Origin: Caballeronia arationis
GTDB lineage: Bacteria; Pseudomonadota; Gammaproteobacteria; Burkholderiales; Burkholderiaceae
Length of the DNA stretch: 64,000 nucleotides
NCBI RefSeq assembly: GCF_001544975.2
Contig: NZ_FCOG02000031.1
Location: forward strand, 1 to 64,000
Direction: 5' to 3'
This document shows positions 44,027 through 52,526 of this stretch, one piece after another. The first letter of the stretch is position 1; each line of letters opens with the position of its first letter. Both the position numbers and the translations under genes were made by a program. The notes under the pieces are model-generated. The model saw only the letters and a program-made list of their open reading frames with translations, had not been told where the DNA came from and did not search any database.

Positions 44027-45309
44027 CGTTGGGCTCTCCAGGGCGCGATCTTCGGCAACAGTAACATGCCCGGAATCGAGAGCGCGGTGCAGATCATGAA
44101 GTACTCGAACCAGCCCGTCTGCGCGACGATGAAGCCGCTCGACGCCGACGCCAGCGTGCGCGGCACCGAAGCGAGGCTCGTGAAGAGCGCGAACTGCGTG
44201 GCGGTATAACGCGGGTCGGTCGTGCTAGCGATATAGGCGGTGAACGCGGCCATCGTCAGGCCCGTCGCGAAGGTTTCGAAGCCGTAGAGACCGCCGAGCG
44301 CGAGCGGCGACGGCCCGAGTTTCGCGAGCCACGCGAAGCCGAGCGTCGAGACGATCTGGAGCACGCCGAAAATCCACAGCCCGCGCGCGATGCCGATCTT
44401 CACGAGCCAGATTCCGCCGATGATTCCGCCTGCGAGGCTCGCCCAGAACGCGACCGTCTTCGCGATCACGCCGATCTGCGTCATGTTGAAGCCGATGTCG
44501 AGGAAGAACGACGTCGAGAGCGTCGTCGCCATCGTGTCGCCGAGCTTGTAGAGGAAGATGAAGCCGAGCACGAGCATCGCCGTGCGCCAGCCGTCACGCG
44601 AGATGAACTCGTGGAACGGCTCGACGATCGCCTCGCGCAGGTTCTTCGGCGGTGCGCCGTGCACTTCTGGTTCCTTCACGACGAGCGTCATCACAATGCC
44701 CGGCAGCATGAACGCGGCGGTGATGATGAAGACGGTGGTCCACGGCAGGTGATCGGCGAGGATCAGCGCGAGCGAGCCGGGAATCAGCGCTGCGATCTTG
44801 TACGCGTTCACGTGAACGGCGTTGCCGAGGCCCTGCTCAGTATCGGCGAGCAGTTCGCGGCGATAGGCGTCGATCGAGATGTCCTGGCTCGCGCCGAAGA
44901 ACGCGACGAGCGCCGTGAGCGTGGCCACGCTCCAGATGTCCTTCGACGGCGATATGAAGCCGAGCGCGCCGATCGCCGCCGCGACCAGTAGCTGCGTGAC
45001 GAGCATCCAGCCGCGCCGCCTGCCGGGCCGCCAGCCGGGCAGGCGCGGCACGTAGCGGTCCATCAGCGGTGCCCAGACGAACTTCCACGTATAGGGAAAC
45101 TGGATCAGCGCGAAGAGACCGATTTCCTTCAGGTCGACGCCTTCCTTGCGCAGCCACGCCTGCACCAGATAGACGAGCGTGAAGAGCGGCAATCCCGACG
45201 TGAAGCCGAGAAAGACGCAAGTCAGGATGCGCGCGTTCAGGAAAGCGCGCCAGCCGGGATGATCTTCGTGAGCAGTAAGAGCGGGCGCCTCGTGTGGCGA
45301 GTTGGACAT
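44023..45309 (-). CDS. ampG: AmpG-family muropeptide permease
   Basis: A 428-residue major-facilitator protein with about twelve membrane helices. The first helix region FTSGLPLFTLVYLVQAWLRKEGV and the segment KFVWAPLMDRY are typical of AmpG, which imports anhydro-muropeptides for cell-wall recycling and so influences AmpC-type beta-lactamase induction. The downstream M48 peptidase overlaps it and is probably co-transcribed; both would act on the envelope. Confidence 0.92.
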   Translation of the reverse strand: MSNSPHEAPALTAHEDHPGWRAFLNARILTCVFLGFTSGLPLFTLVYLVQAWLRKEGVDLKEIGLFALIQFPYTWKFVWAPLMDRYVPRLPGWRPGRRRGWMLVTQLLVAAAIGALGFISPSKDIWSVATLTALVAFFGASQDISIDAYRRELLADTEQGLGNAVHVNAYKIAALIPGSLALILADHLPWTTVFIITAAFMLPGIVMTLVVKEPEVHGAPPKNLREAIVEPFHEFISRDGWRTAMLVLGFIFLYKLGDTMATTLSTSFFLDIGFNMTQIGVIAKTVAFWASLAGGIIGGIWLVKIGIARGLWIFGVLQIVSTLGFAWLAKLGPSPLALGGLYGFETFATGLTMAAFTAYIASTTDPRYTATQFALFTSLASVPRTLASASSGFIVAQTGWFEYFMICTALSIPGMLLLPKIAPWRAQR

Positions 45310-45364
45310 GTCGATGGAGGCAATGCGGTTGTCGATGCGTGAATTTGCCGAATCGACGGACGAT

Positions 45365-45973
45365 TCAGCCGCGCTTCACGCGATAGACCGCAAGACTACC
45401 ACGCCAGTTCGCGCCCCAACGGATCGACTGCCCGCCGTGCAGCACGACGCGATCGAGAATTTCGATGCCGACTTCCGGCGCGAGCGCCTCGAAGTCCTTT
45501 ATGGTCAGGACACGCACGTTCGGCGTGTTGTGCCACTGATAAGGCAGCGCTTTCGACACCGGCATGCGCCCCTGAATCACCGCCAGCCGATGCGGCCAGT
45601 AGCCGAAATTTGGGAACGACACGATGCACTCGCGTCCGACTCGCACGGTTTCGCGGAGGATCGCGGCGGTCTGGTGGATCGTCTGGAGCGTCTGCGAGAG
45701 GATCGCGAAGTCGAAGCTGTCGTCTTCGAAGAGGCGCAGGCCGTCTTCCAGGTTCTGCTGGATCACGTTCACGCCTTTTTGCGCGCACGCCAGCACGCCG
45801 GCATCGTTGATTTCGATGCCATAGCCATTCACGTCGAGTTCTTCGCCGAGCAGCGACAGGAGCGATCCGTCGCCGCAACCCAGATCGAGGACGGTCGCGC
45901 GCGGCTCCACCCAGCGCGCGATCGCGCGGAAGTCGGAGCGCATCGCGAGGTAATCGAGTGTGTTCTGGTTCAT
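45365..45973 (-). CDS. metW: Methionine biosynthesis protein MetW
   Basis: A 202-residue SAM-methyltransferase-fold protein always paired with MetX in proteobacteria. The motif VLDLGCGDGSLLSLL (near residue 29-43) is the SAM-binding loop. MetW is needed for or enhances homoserine acyl-transfer by MetX. The gene overlaps metX by four bases (ATGA), so expression is coupled, and both lie downstream of a SAM-II-like leader. Confidence 0.95.
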   Translation of the reverse strand: MNQNTLDYLAMRSDFRAIARWVEPRATVLDLGCGDGSLLSLLGEELDVNGYGIEINDAGVLACAQKGVNVIQQNLEDGLRLFEDDSFDFAILSQTLQTIHQTAAILRETVRVGRECIVSFPNFGYWPHRLAVIQGRMPVSKALPYQWHNTPNVRVLTIKDFEALAPEVGIEILDRVVLHGGQSIRWGANWRGSLAVYRVKRG

Positions 45974-47115
45974 GCGCCCACCTCGGCGGCAATGCGTTCG
46001 TAATAGGCGCGCAGCAGGTTGTGATAGCGCGCGTCGTCGAGCAGGAAGGCGTCGTGGCCGTGCGGCGCGTCGATTTCCGCGTAGCTCACCGTGCGCTTGT
46101 GGTCGAGCAGCGCCTTCACGAGTTCCCGCGAGCGCGCCGGTGCGAATCGCCAGTCGGTCGAGAAACTCGCGATCAGATACTTCGCCTTCGTGTGCGCGAG
46201 CGCTTTCGTGAGGTCGCCGTCGAAGGCCTTTGCCGGATCGAAATAGTCGAGTGCCCGCGTGATCAGCAGATACGTGTTGGCGTCGAAGTATTCGGCGAAT
46301 TTGTCAGCCTGATAGCGCAGGTACGACTCCACTTCGAACTCGACGTCGAAGTTAAAGTTGTACGCGTCGAGCGCGCCTTCGGCCCGGCGCAGCGCACGGC
46401 CGAACTTGGTCGCCATGTCGTCGTCGGAGAGATACGTGATGTGGCCGATCATGCGCGCCACGCGCAAGCCGCGGCGCGGCTTCACGCCGTGCGCGTAGTA
46501 GTCGCCGCCGTGAAAGTCGGGGTCCGAGAGAATGGCCGAGCGCGCCGTCTCGTTGAACGCGATGTTCTGCGCGGAGAGCTTCGGCGTCGACGCGACCACG
46601 ATGCAATGGCCGAGCCGCTCCGGATACATCATGCTCCACGCGAGCGCCTGCATGCCGCCGAGGCTGCCGCCCATCACCGCGGCGAAGCGCTCGACGCCGA
46701 ACCGGTCCGCGACGCGCGCCTGTGCGTGCACCCAGTCCTCGACGGTCACGACCGGAAAGCTCGCGCCGTATGGCTTGCCCGTCGACGGGTCGATGCTCAT
46801 CGGGCCGGTCGAGCCGAAGCAGGAGCCGAGATTGTTTACGCCGATCACGAAAAAGCGATTGGTGTCGAGCGGCTTGCCCGGGCCGACGAGGTTGTCCCAC
46901 CAGCCGACGTCCTTCGGGTTGTCGGCGTAGACGCCCGCGACGTGATGCGACGCGTTGAGCGCATGGCAGACGAGCACGGCGTTCGAGCGCGCGGCGTTCA
47001 GTTCGCCATACGTTTCGACGACGAGATCGTAGTCGCCGAAACGGCTGCCGTTCTGCATGCCGAGCGGCTCGGAAAAATGCAGTGTCTGGGGAGTGACGAT
47101 GCCGATCGATTCCAT
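45970..47115 (-). CDS. metX: Homoserine O-acetyl/succinyltransferase MetX
   Basis: A 381-residue alpha/beta hydrolase that acylates homoserine at the first committed step of methionine synthesis. The nucleophile is Ser151 in GGSLGGMQALAW; the catalytic Asp and His lie near the C-terminus (the His in DAPHGHDAFLLDD). Whether the acyl donor is acetyl-CoA or succinyl-CoA cannot be settled by eye; many betaproteobacterial MetX proteins use succinyl-CoA. The binding site GGAATGA lies just before the ATG and can pair within a CCGCC/GGCGG hairpin. A SAM-II-type aptamer lies about 75 bases upstream. Confidence 0.96.
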   Translation of the reverse strand: MESIGIVTPQTLHFSEPLGMQNGSRFGDYDLVVETYGELNAARSNAVLVCHALNASHHVAGVYADNPKDVGWWDNLVGPGKPLDTNRFFVIGVNNLGSCFGSTGPMSIDPSTGKPYGASFPVVTVEDWVHAQARVADRFGVERFAAVMGGSLGGMQALAWSMMYPERLGHCIVVASTPKLSAQNIAFNETARSAILSDPDFHGGDYYAHGVKPRRGLRVARMIGHITYLSDDDMATKFGRALRRAEGALDAYNFNFDVEFEVESYLRYQADKFAEYFDANTYLLITRALDYFDPAKAFDGDLTKALAHTKAKYLIASFSTDWRFAPARSRELVKALLDHKRTVSYAEIDAPHGHDAFLLDDARYHNLLRAYYERIAAEVGA

Positions 47116-47120
47116 TCATT

Positions 47121-47141
47121 CCGCCGTAAGTAGAAGGGCGG
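47121..47141 (-). promoter_or_regulatory. Hairpin covering the metX ribosome binding site
   Basis: On the minus strand CCGCC and GGCGG (11-base loop) form a stem whose 3' side overlaps the binding site just before the metX ATG. It could be the expression platform of the SAM-II leader upstream. Confidence 0.5.
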
Positions 47142-47187
47142 CTAGACGGTGTCGGCGATGCGCGGGGAGAAAGCGATTGCGCGGCTG

Positions 47188-47266
47188 ACGACCTCTTTAG
47201 CCGCATTTATAGTGAACCCGGCGAAGGGTTCGCGCGCCCGCAATCGAGTCAGCAAATCGGCGCGTA
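47188..47266 (-). promoter_or_regulatory. SAM-II-type riboswitch upstream of metX
   Basis: On the minus strand, P1 is CGCGCC (47259-47264) pairing with GGCGCG (47233-47238). Its loop begins with the conserved GATTT and ends with ATTGC. A 6-bp hairpin GAACCC/GGGTTC follows P1. The 3' part reads ATAAATGCGGCTAAAGAGG (47192-47210 region), which matches the SAM-II consensus segment with AUAAAUG..GCUAAA..AGG. GACTC in the P1 loop can pair with GAGGTC after GCTAAA to form the P2 pseudoknot. SAM-II riboswitches repress translation of methionine genes when SAM is bound. The added hairpin between P1 and the 3' strand is not in the 52-nt model structure. Confidence 0.82.
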
Positions 47267-47307
47267 GGTAAATCGAGATAGCGAAGAAGTATAGCGGAAA
47301 ATCGGCT

Positions 47308-48039
47308 TTAGACGCCCAGAGCGAGTTGGCGCAACGACCGCACCCGCAGATCGACGTAATGCGGACGTCCCGTGCCGGGGCGGCGCATCGACAGCTTGCC
47401 GCTCGCGTCGCGCGCATGCGGGAGATGGCCGACGATCCACACCGTGCGAATCTTCAGGCGCTTGTAGCGCTTCAGATGCCCGCGCGTATCCTCGACGAGG
47501 ATCGCGTCCGACAGGCGCACGTCGGCGCGGCGCATCAGGCGGCGCAGCATTTGCGCGTCGGGCTTCGCGCGCCAGGTCGGTCCGTCGCGCATGTCCTCGA
47601 TCGCGATCACGCGCTCGAACAGCTTGCCGATGCCGAGTTCCGCGAGCACCGCGCGCGCATAGAGTGTCGGCGCGTTGGTCAGCACGATCTTGCGTCCGGG
47701 CAATGCGCGCAGCATCCGCGCGAGTCCGCGTTCGGCGCGCACCATTGACTTCAGGTCGGCGAAGGTGTGCACGGCGCGCAGGAAATCGGCGGGGTCGGTG
47801 CCGTGATGCCGCACGAGCCCGAGCAGCGTCGCGCCATAGCGCACCGTGTAGCCGACGCGCAGCCGGTTCGCTTCATCGAGATCGACGTTCAGCGTGTCGA
47901 TGATGTACTGCGTCATCGCGTTGTTGATCGCCGGGAAGATTTCGTGCGACGCGTGGTGCAGCGTGTTGTCGAGGTCGAAGAGCCAGACGGGACCGCGCTG
48001 TTTGACGCGACGCCGCCGCGGAGTGCGAGTGGGTTTCAT
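47308..48039 (-). CDS. HAD-family pyrimidine 5'-nucleotidase-like phosphatase
   Basis: A 243-residue haloacid-dehalogenase phosphatase. Motif I reads WLFDLDNTLHHAS (the nucleophile Asp near residue 21), motif II is the Thr in LTNAPTLY (~116) and motif III/IV the acidic pair LVEDTRGHLK (~183). The long helical cap between motif I and II and the sequence style fit the SDT1/pyrimidine-nucleotidase group. The gene lies 57 bases downstream of argB on the same strand. Confidence 0.88.
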   Translation of the reverse strand: MKPTRTPRRRRVKQRGPVWLFDLDNTLHHASHEIFPAINNAMTQYIIDTLNVDLDEANRLRVGYTVRYGATLLGLVRHHGTDPADFLRAVHTFADLKSMVRAERGLARMLRALPGRKIVLTNAPTLYARAVLAELGIGKLFERVIAIEDMRDGPTWRAKPDAQMLRRLMRRADVRLSDAILVEDTRGHLKRYKRLKIRTVWIVGHLPHARDASGKLSMRRPGTGRPHYVDLRVRSLRQLALGV

Positions 48040-48097
48040 GCGCGGGGAAGGAAGACGGCGCAGCGTGGGCCGCGCCGGTGATGCAAGGAGAAGGCGC

Positions 48098-48997
48098 TCA
48101 GTGCGAGCGGATCATCGTGCCGAACGGCTGCTCGGTCAGGATTTCGAGCAGCACCGAATGCTCGATGCGCCCGTCGATGATGTGCACCGAACGCACGCCG
48201 CTCTTCGCTGCATCGAGCGCCGACGAAATCTTCGGCAGCATGCCGCCGGAGATCGTGCCGTCGGCGAAGAGGGCGTCGATCTCGCGCGCGGAAAGGTCCG
48301 TGAGCAGGTTGCCTTCCTTGTCCATCACGCCGGGGATGTTGGTCATCATCACGAGCTTCTCGGCGTTCAGCACGACCGCCAGCTTGCCCGCGACCAGATC
48401 CGCGTTGATGTTGTACGAGAGACCGTCTTCGCCGAAGCCGATCGGCGAGATGACCGGAATGAACGCGTCGTCCTGCAGCGCCTTCACGACCGCCGGATTG
48501 ATCGCCTCGACCTCGCCGACCTGGCCGATATCGATGAACTGGCCCGGATTATCGCGATCCGGCATCTGCAGCTTGCGCGCGTGGATGAGACCGCCGTCCT
48601 TGCCGGTCAGGCCGACCGCCTGTCCGCCAAAATGGTTGATCAGCGTGACGATGTCCTGCTGCACCTCGCCGCCGAGCACCCATTCGACGACTTCCATCGT
48701 CTCTTCGTCGGTGACACGCATGCCCTGGATGAAGGTGCCCTGCTTGCCGATCTTCTTGAGCGCCTGGTCGATCTGCGGCCCGCCGCCGTGGACGATCACC
48801 GGATTGATGCCGACCAGTTTCAGCAGGATCACGTCGCGCGCGAAGCCTTGTTTCAGGCGCTCTTCGGTCATCGCGTTGCCGCCGTACTTGATCACGATCG
48901 TCTTGCCGTGGTACTGGCGAATGTAGGGCAGCGCCTCGGCCAGGATTTCGGCTTTCAGGGTCGGCGCGATCTGCGTAAGGTCGGGGAGCTCGGACAT
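48098..48997 (-). CDS. argB: N-acetylglutamate kinase
   Basis: A 299-residue amino-acid kinase that phosphorylates N-acetylglutamate in arginine synthesis. The Lys/Gly loop VIKYGGNAM (near residue 36), the HGGGPQI glycine loop (~71), VGLTGKDGGLI and the ISGGMLPKI segment near the C-terminus are all present. I use the ATG at 48997 (MSELPDLTQIAPTLKAEIL); a longer frame to 49030 is not family-like. Arginine feedback cannot be judged by eye. Confidence 0.97.
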   Translation of the reverse strand: MSELPDLTQIAPTLKAEILAEALPYIRQYHGKTIVIKYGGNAMTEERLKQGFARDVILLKLVGINPVIVHGGGPQIDQALKKIGKQGTFIQGMRVTDEETMEVVEWVLGGEVQQDIVTLINHFGGQAVGLTGKDGGLIHARKLQMPDRDNPGQFIDIGQVGEVEAINPAVVKALQDDAFIPVISPIGFGEDGLSYNINADLVAGKLAVVLNAEKLVMMTNIPGVMDKEGNLLTDLSAREIDALFADGTISGGMLPKISSALDAAKSGVRSVHIIDGRIEHSVLLEILTEQPFGTMIRSH

Positions 48998-49135
48998 GGC
49001 GGCAAATGAGGCGAGGAGCGGTTTAAACACGCCGAATTGTACAGGACTGACGCATCGCAGCAGGGCGATTTGCCGCAGCAGTTGCGCGGCCGCGCGGGCG
49101 TGGGATGATCGTGATATTTCCGTGACAAATCAACG

Positions 49136-49348
49136 ATGGCTACCGAACCCGTTCGCAAGGAAGATGCCGGCGGCGAGACCTGTTCGCGCTGCGGGGCGGC
49201 GTTTCGCTGCGGATCGCTCGCCGGCGACGCCCGATGCTGGTGCGCATCGATGCCCGAACTGCCGCTCGCGCGCCTGAGAAGCGGCGCCGGATGTCTGTGT
49301 CCGGCGTGTCTTGCGGAGGAAATCCGGCGCGCGGGATCGGAGGCATAA
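49136..49348 (+). CDS. Small cysteine-rich CWC-family protein
   Basis: A 70-residue protein of the cysteine-rich CWC family: CSRCGAAFRCG, then CWC, then CLCPACL, a probable zinc-binding arrangement (eight Cys). Function in the family is not established. The ATG has only a weak binding site. It is divergent from argB and ends at a bidirectional terminator. Confidence 0.72.
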   Translation: MATEPVRKEDAGGETCSRCGAAFRCGSLAGDARCWCASMPELPLARLRSGAGCLCPACLAEEIRRAGSEA

Positions 49349-49383
49349 AAAAACGGCGACCTTGGCAAGGTCGCCGTTTTTGC
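49349..49383. terminator. Bidirectional terminator
   Basis: AAAAAACGGCGACCTT-GGC-AAGGTCGCCGTTTTT between the convergent CWC and TPR genes. Confidence 0.94.
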
Positions 49384-49393
49384 TGGGCCCGGC

Positions 49394-51085
49394 TTACTCG
49401 GCCAGCTTTTTCGTCGTGCGCCGTTTCGGAGCTGCCGCACTCGCGTGCTTCGTGGCGAGCGCCCTCAGGTCGCGCGTGACGTCGTCCAGCACCGGTTCCC
49501 ACTGCGCGAAATGCTTCTGCCGATAAAGCGTCGCGGTCGGGTACCACGGGCTGTCGGTGCGCTCCAGTTGCCAGACCCAGTGCGGATTGACGTCGAGCAG
49601 CACCCACGTCGGCTTGCCGAGCGCCGCGGACAAATGCGCGACGCTCGTGCACACGGTGATGACGAGGTCGAGCGAATCGATAAAGGCGGCGGTGTCGTCG
49701 AACGTGTCGAATTGGGCGGTGTGGTCGGCGATCGCAAAGCCGTATTCCCGCGCGGCAGCGACGTCGTCTTGCGCGCCCTTTTGCAGCGAAAAGAACGCGA
49801 CGTTCTCGAGCGAGCCGAGCGCCTTCGCATAGCGTTCGATGCTGACACTGCGGAACGGATTGCGTTGATGCGTCGTGCTGCCGCTCCATACGAGGCCGAC
49901 GCGCAATTGCCTGCCGCCTTGCGCCTCGGCGCGCCACGGCGCGGCGCGCTCTGCGTCGGCGGCGAGATAGGCGCGCTTCGCGGGAATCGATTCCTCGTCG
50001 ATATTGAAATGCAGCGGCAGGCTCAGGAGCGGGAAGTGGAAATCGTGCTCAGGCAGCTCGGCGTCGTGCGGAATGCATTCGACGCTCTTCGGCGCCATGC
50101 GCGTCATCAGCGGATGCAGGCCCTTGAACGTCACCCACACGAGCTTGCCGCCCTGCGCGTGGACCTGCTTCGCAAGCAGGGGCACGAAGCGACAGAACTG
50201 CAGGACATCGCCGAAACCCTGCTCGCCCCAAAGGAGCAGCGTCTTGCCGCGCAGCGGCTCGCCGTTCCAGCGCGGGACGCTGAAGCCGGGGTAGGTGCCC
50301 GCCAGTTCCGACGATCCGTCCCAGCGCGCCTCGAAGTTCTGCCAGCCACGTGCATAGTTGCGCTGAACCAGGTCCAGCAGCGACAGGTTGAACGGAAACC
50401 GCGGTGTCTGCGGCGCGGCCTGGGCGGCGGCGAGGGCGGCGGCGGTGGAGTCTTCCCAGCGTTGAGCTTCCTTCAGCGCGAGACTGTAGTTCGAGTGCGC
50501 GAGCGCATTCGACGCATCGATCTGCACGGCGCGCCGGCCGGCCGCGAGCGCATGCTCCAGTTCGAGGCGCTGCGGATACAGGCGCGTCAGGTTGGTCCAG
50601 GCCTCGATGTCGTTCGCGTTGCTCGCGACGGCTTCTTCAAGCAGCTTCAGCGTCTCGTCGGCGTGTCCGGTCATTTCCAGCGCGACTGCGAGATTGTTGC
50701 GCAGCGTCGGCACGGAAGCGTCGATGGCATATGCGCGCTGATAGAACGGGATGGCTTCGGCGTGATGGCCGCCGCGTTGCAGCGCATAGCCGAGATGCCA
50801 GAGCGCGAGCGCGTGCTGCGGCTCGCGCTCGACGAGGTTCGCTGCCAGCGTGATCGCATCCGCGATCGCGCCGCGCTTGAGCATGATGTCGATGAGTTGC
50901 AGTCTGGCGTCGACGAGCTCCGGTTGCAGGATCAGCGCTGCGTGCAGCCAGAACGATTGTTCTGCGGCCAATTGTCGCTCGGCGGCGGATTGAGCATTTG
51001 CGAGATAGACAGGCAGTACGCGCGCGATAATGTCGTCCTGGGCTGCGGGGGAAGGGTTTCGGCTGGTTTTGGGGCTGCGGGTCAT
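49394..51085 (-). CDS. TPR-repeat protein with glycosyltransferase-like C-terminal domain
   Basis: A 563-residue protein. Residues about 35-235 form TPR repeats (ALALWHLGYALQRGGHHAEA, AYAIDASVPTLRNNLAVALE). The C-terminal half (about 240-545) resembles glycosyltransferase family 9/ADP-heptose:LPS transferase folds: LLLWGEQGFGDVLQFCRFVPLL, GLVWSGSTTHQRN and DLVITVCTSVAHLSAALGKPTW. Such fusions are common in Burkholderiaceae and are thought to glycosylate proteins or surface polymers; the acceptor is unknown. No signal peptide, so it is cytoplasmic. A Ser/Thr/Lys-rich tail ends the protein. Confidence 0.85.
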   Translation of the reverse strand: MTRSPKTSRNPSPAAQDDIIARVLPVYLANAQSAAERQLAAEQSFWLHAALILQPELVDARLQLIDIMLKRGAIADAITLAANLVEREPQHALALWHLGYALQRGGHHAEAIPFYQRAYAIDASVPTLRNNLAVALEMTGHADETLKLLEEAVASNANDIEAWTNLTRLYPQRLELEHALAAGRRAVQIDASNALAHSNYSLALKEAQRWEDSTAAALAAAQAAPQTPRFPFNLSLLDLVQRNYARGWQNFEARWDGSSELAGTYPGFSVPRWNGEPLRGKTLLLWGEQGFGDVLQFCRFVPLLAKQVHAQGGKLVWVTFKGLHPLMTRMAPKSVECIPHDAELPEHDFHFPLLSLPLHFNIDEESIPAKRAYLAADAERAAPWRAEAQGGRQLRVGLVWSGSTTHQRNPFRSVSIERYAKALGSLENVAFFSLQKGAQDDVAAAREYGFAIADHTAQFDTFDDTAAFIDSLDLVITVCTSVAHLSAALGKPTWVLLDVNPHWVWQLERTDSPWYPTATLYRQKHFAQWEPVLDDVTRDLRALATKHASAAAPKRRTTKKLAE

Positions 51086-51203
51086 CGTTTTGAAGTTGGC
51101 GGCCGGGCCGCGCCAGGTTTTCGAAAATTAACTTTCGATGGTGTGGCAACCTGTAATCTGCAACCACAAGACAATTCCGAAATACACGCAGGATTTCATC
51201 GCG

Positions 51204-52526
51204 ATGCATCGAATTACGAACACGGGGCGCGTCAACCTCGGGCATCTGTTCTGGCTGCGCAGCCTGGCGATCATTGGCCAGCTCGTGACGATCGCCGTCG
51301 TGCAGGTTTTCTACGGCGCGCATCTGCCGTTGCCCGCGATGCTGCTCGTCATCGGCCTCGAAGTGATCTTCAACGCGCTCACGTGGCTGCGCGTCGCGCG
51401 CGCGCGGCCCGAGACCAATCTCGAACTGTTCGGGCAACTATGGGTCGATCTCGGCGCGCTGTCGGCGTTGCTGTTCCTCTCCGGCGGCGCGACGAATCCC
51501 TTCGTCACGCTCTACATTCCGTCGCTGGCAATCGCGGCGGCCGTGCTGCCGTGGACGATGATGGCGATCCTCGCGCTCTTCGCCGTGATTTGTTACGCGC
51601 TCCTCAGCTATAACTATGTGCCGCTCAACATCGAGAATCCGGCGAACCTCTTCGAGTATTTCCGCATGGGGCTGTGGGTGAACTTCATGGTGAGCGTCGG
51701 GCTGATCGGCTGGTTCGTCGCGCGCATGTCGCGCGCGCTGCGCCTGCGCGATGCCGCGCTCGCCGATGCCCAGCAGCGCCTCCTGCGCGACGAGCGCGCG
51801 GTCGCGCTCGGCGTTCAGGCCGCGACGGTCGCGCATGAAATCGGCACGCCGCTCTCGACGATCGCGATGCTGAGCGAAGAACTGCGCGATGCCGCTTCGA
51901 GCGACACGAACCTCGCGCCCTACGCCGCCGACTTCGAACTGCTTGAACAGCAGATGAGCCTGTGCACGTCCGCGCTCGCGCGGCTGCGCAGCCGCGCGAG
52001 CGGACCGTCGAACCGTCAGCCGCTCGACGACTGGCTCGAAAGCTTCGTCGCGCAGTGGCGGCTGCGTCATCCGCATGTGCGCTTCGAGCCCCTCGGCACG
52101 ACGCCCGCCGATGTTTCGATCGACGACGCCGTCGCGGTCGGCCAGATCCTCACGATTCTGCTGGATAATGCGGCGCGAGCGAGCAAGGATTCGGTGACGC
52201 TCGAAACGTCGGTGGCGCGCGATGCCGGCGAGTCGGTCATCCAGTTCGACATCTGCGACCGCGGCCCGGGCATTCCGCCCGCGCTGCGCGGCTCGCTCGG
52301 CGCGATGCCTGTCGACAGCACGGAGGGCGGCCACGGCGTCGGGCTCTATCTAGCGTTCACTTCAGCGGCGCGGCTCGGCGGTTCGATTGAGCTCGCGGCG
52401 GCCAGTCCGCGCGGCACGCACGCGGTGCTGCGACTGCCGGAGAACGGCGCGTCGACGGCGAATGCGCGCGAAGCAAGGATGCAACAGGGCGGCCACGCGT
52501 CCGCCACCATGGAGAAAAAAGCATGA
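51204..52526 (+). CDS. regB: RegB/PrrB-type redox-sensing histidine kinase
   Basis: A 440-residue membrane sensor kinase of the RegB/PrrB/RoxS type. Six hydrophobic segments fill residues 15-172. The quinone-binding heptad GGxxNPF is exact (GGATNPF, residues 94-100). The phosphoacceptor is His211 in VAHEIGTPLSTIAML, and Cys254 (in EQQMSLCTSALARL) lines up with the redox cysteine of RegB. The HATPase domain has DRGPGIPP and GGHGVGLYLA. It senses the ubiquinone pool and respiratory state and signals to RegA. I chose the ATG at 51204, with AGGA upstream; a longer frame from 51138 adds non-family residues. Confidence 0.93.
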   Translation: MHRITNTGRVNLGHLFWLRSLAIIGQLVTIAVVQVFYGAHLPLPAMLLVIGLEVIFNALTWLRVARARPETNLELFGQLWVDLGALSALLFLSGGATNPFVTLYIPSLAIAAAVLPWTMMAILALFAVICYALLSYNYVPLNIENPANLFEYFRMGLWVNFMVSVGLIGWFVARMSRALRLRDAALADAQQRLLRDERAVALGVQAATVAHEIGTPLSTIAMLSEELRDAASSDTNLAPYAADFELLEQQMSLCTSALARLRSRASGPSNRQPLDDWLESFVAQWRLRHPHVRFEPLGTTPADVSIDDAVAVGQILTILLDNAARASKDSVTLETSVARDAGESVIQFDICDRGPGIPPALRGSLGAMPVDSTEGGHGVGLYLAFTSAARLGGSIELAAASPRGTHAVLRLPENGASTANAREARMQQGGHASATMEKKA

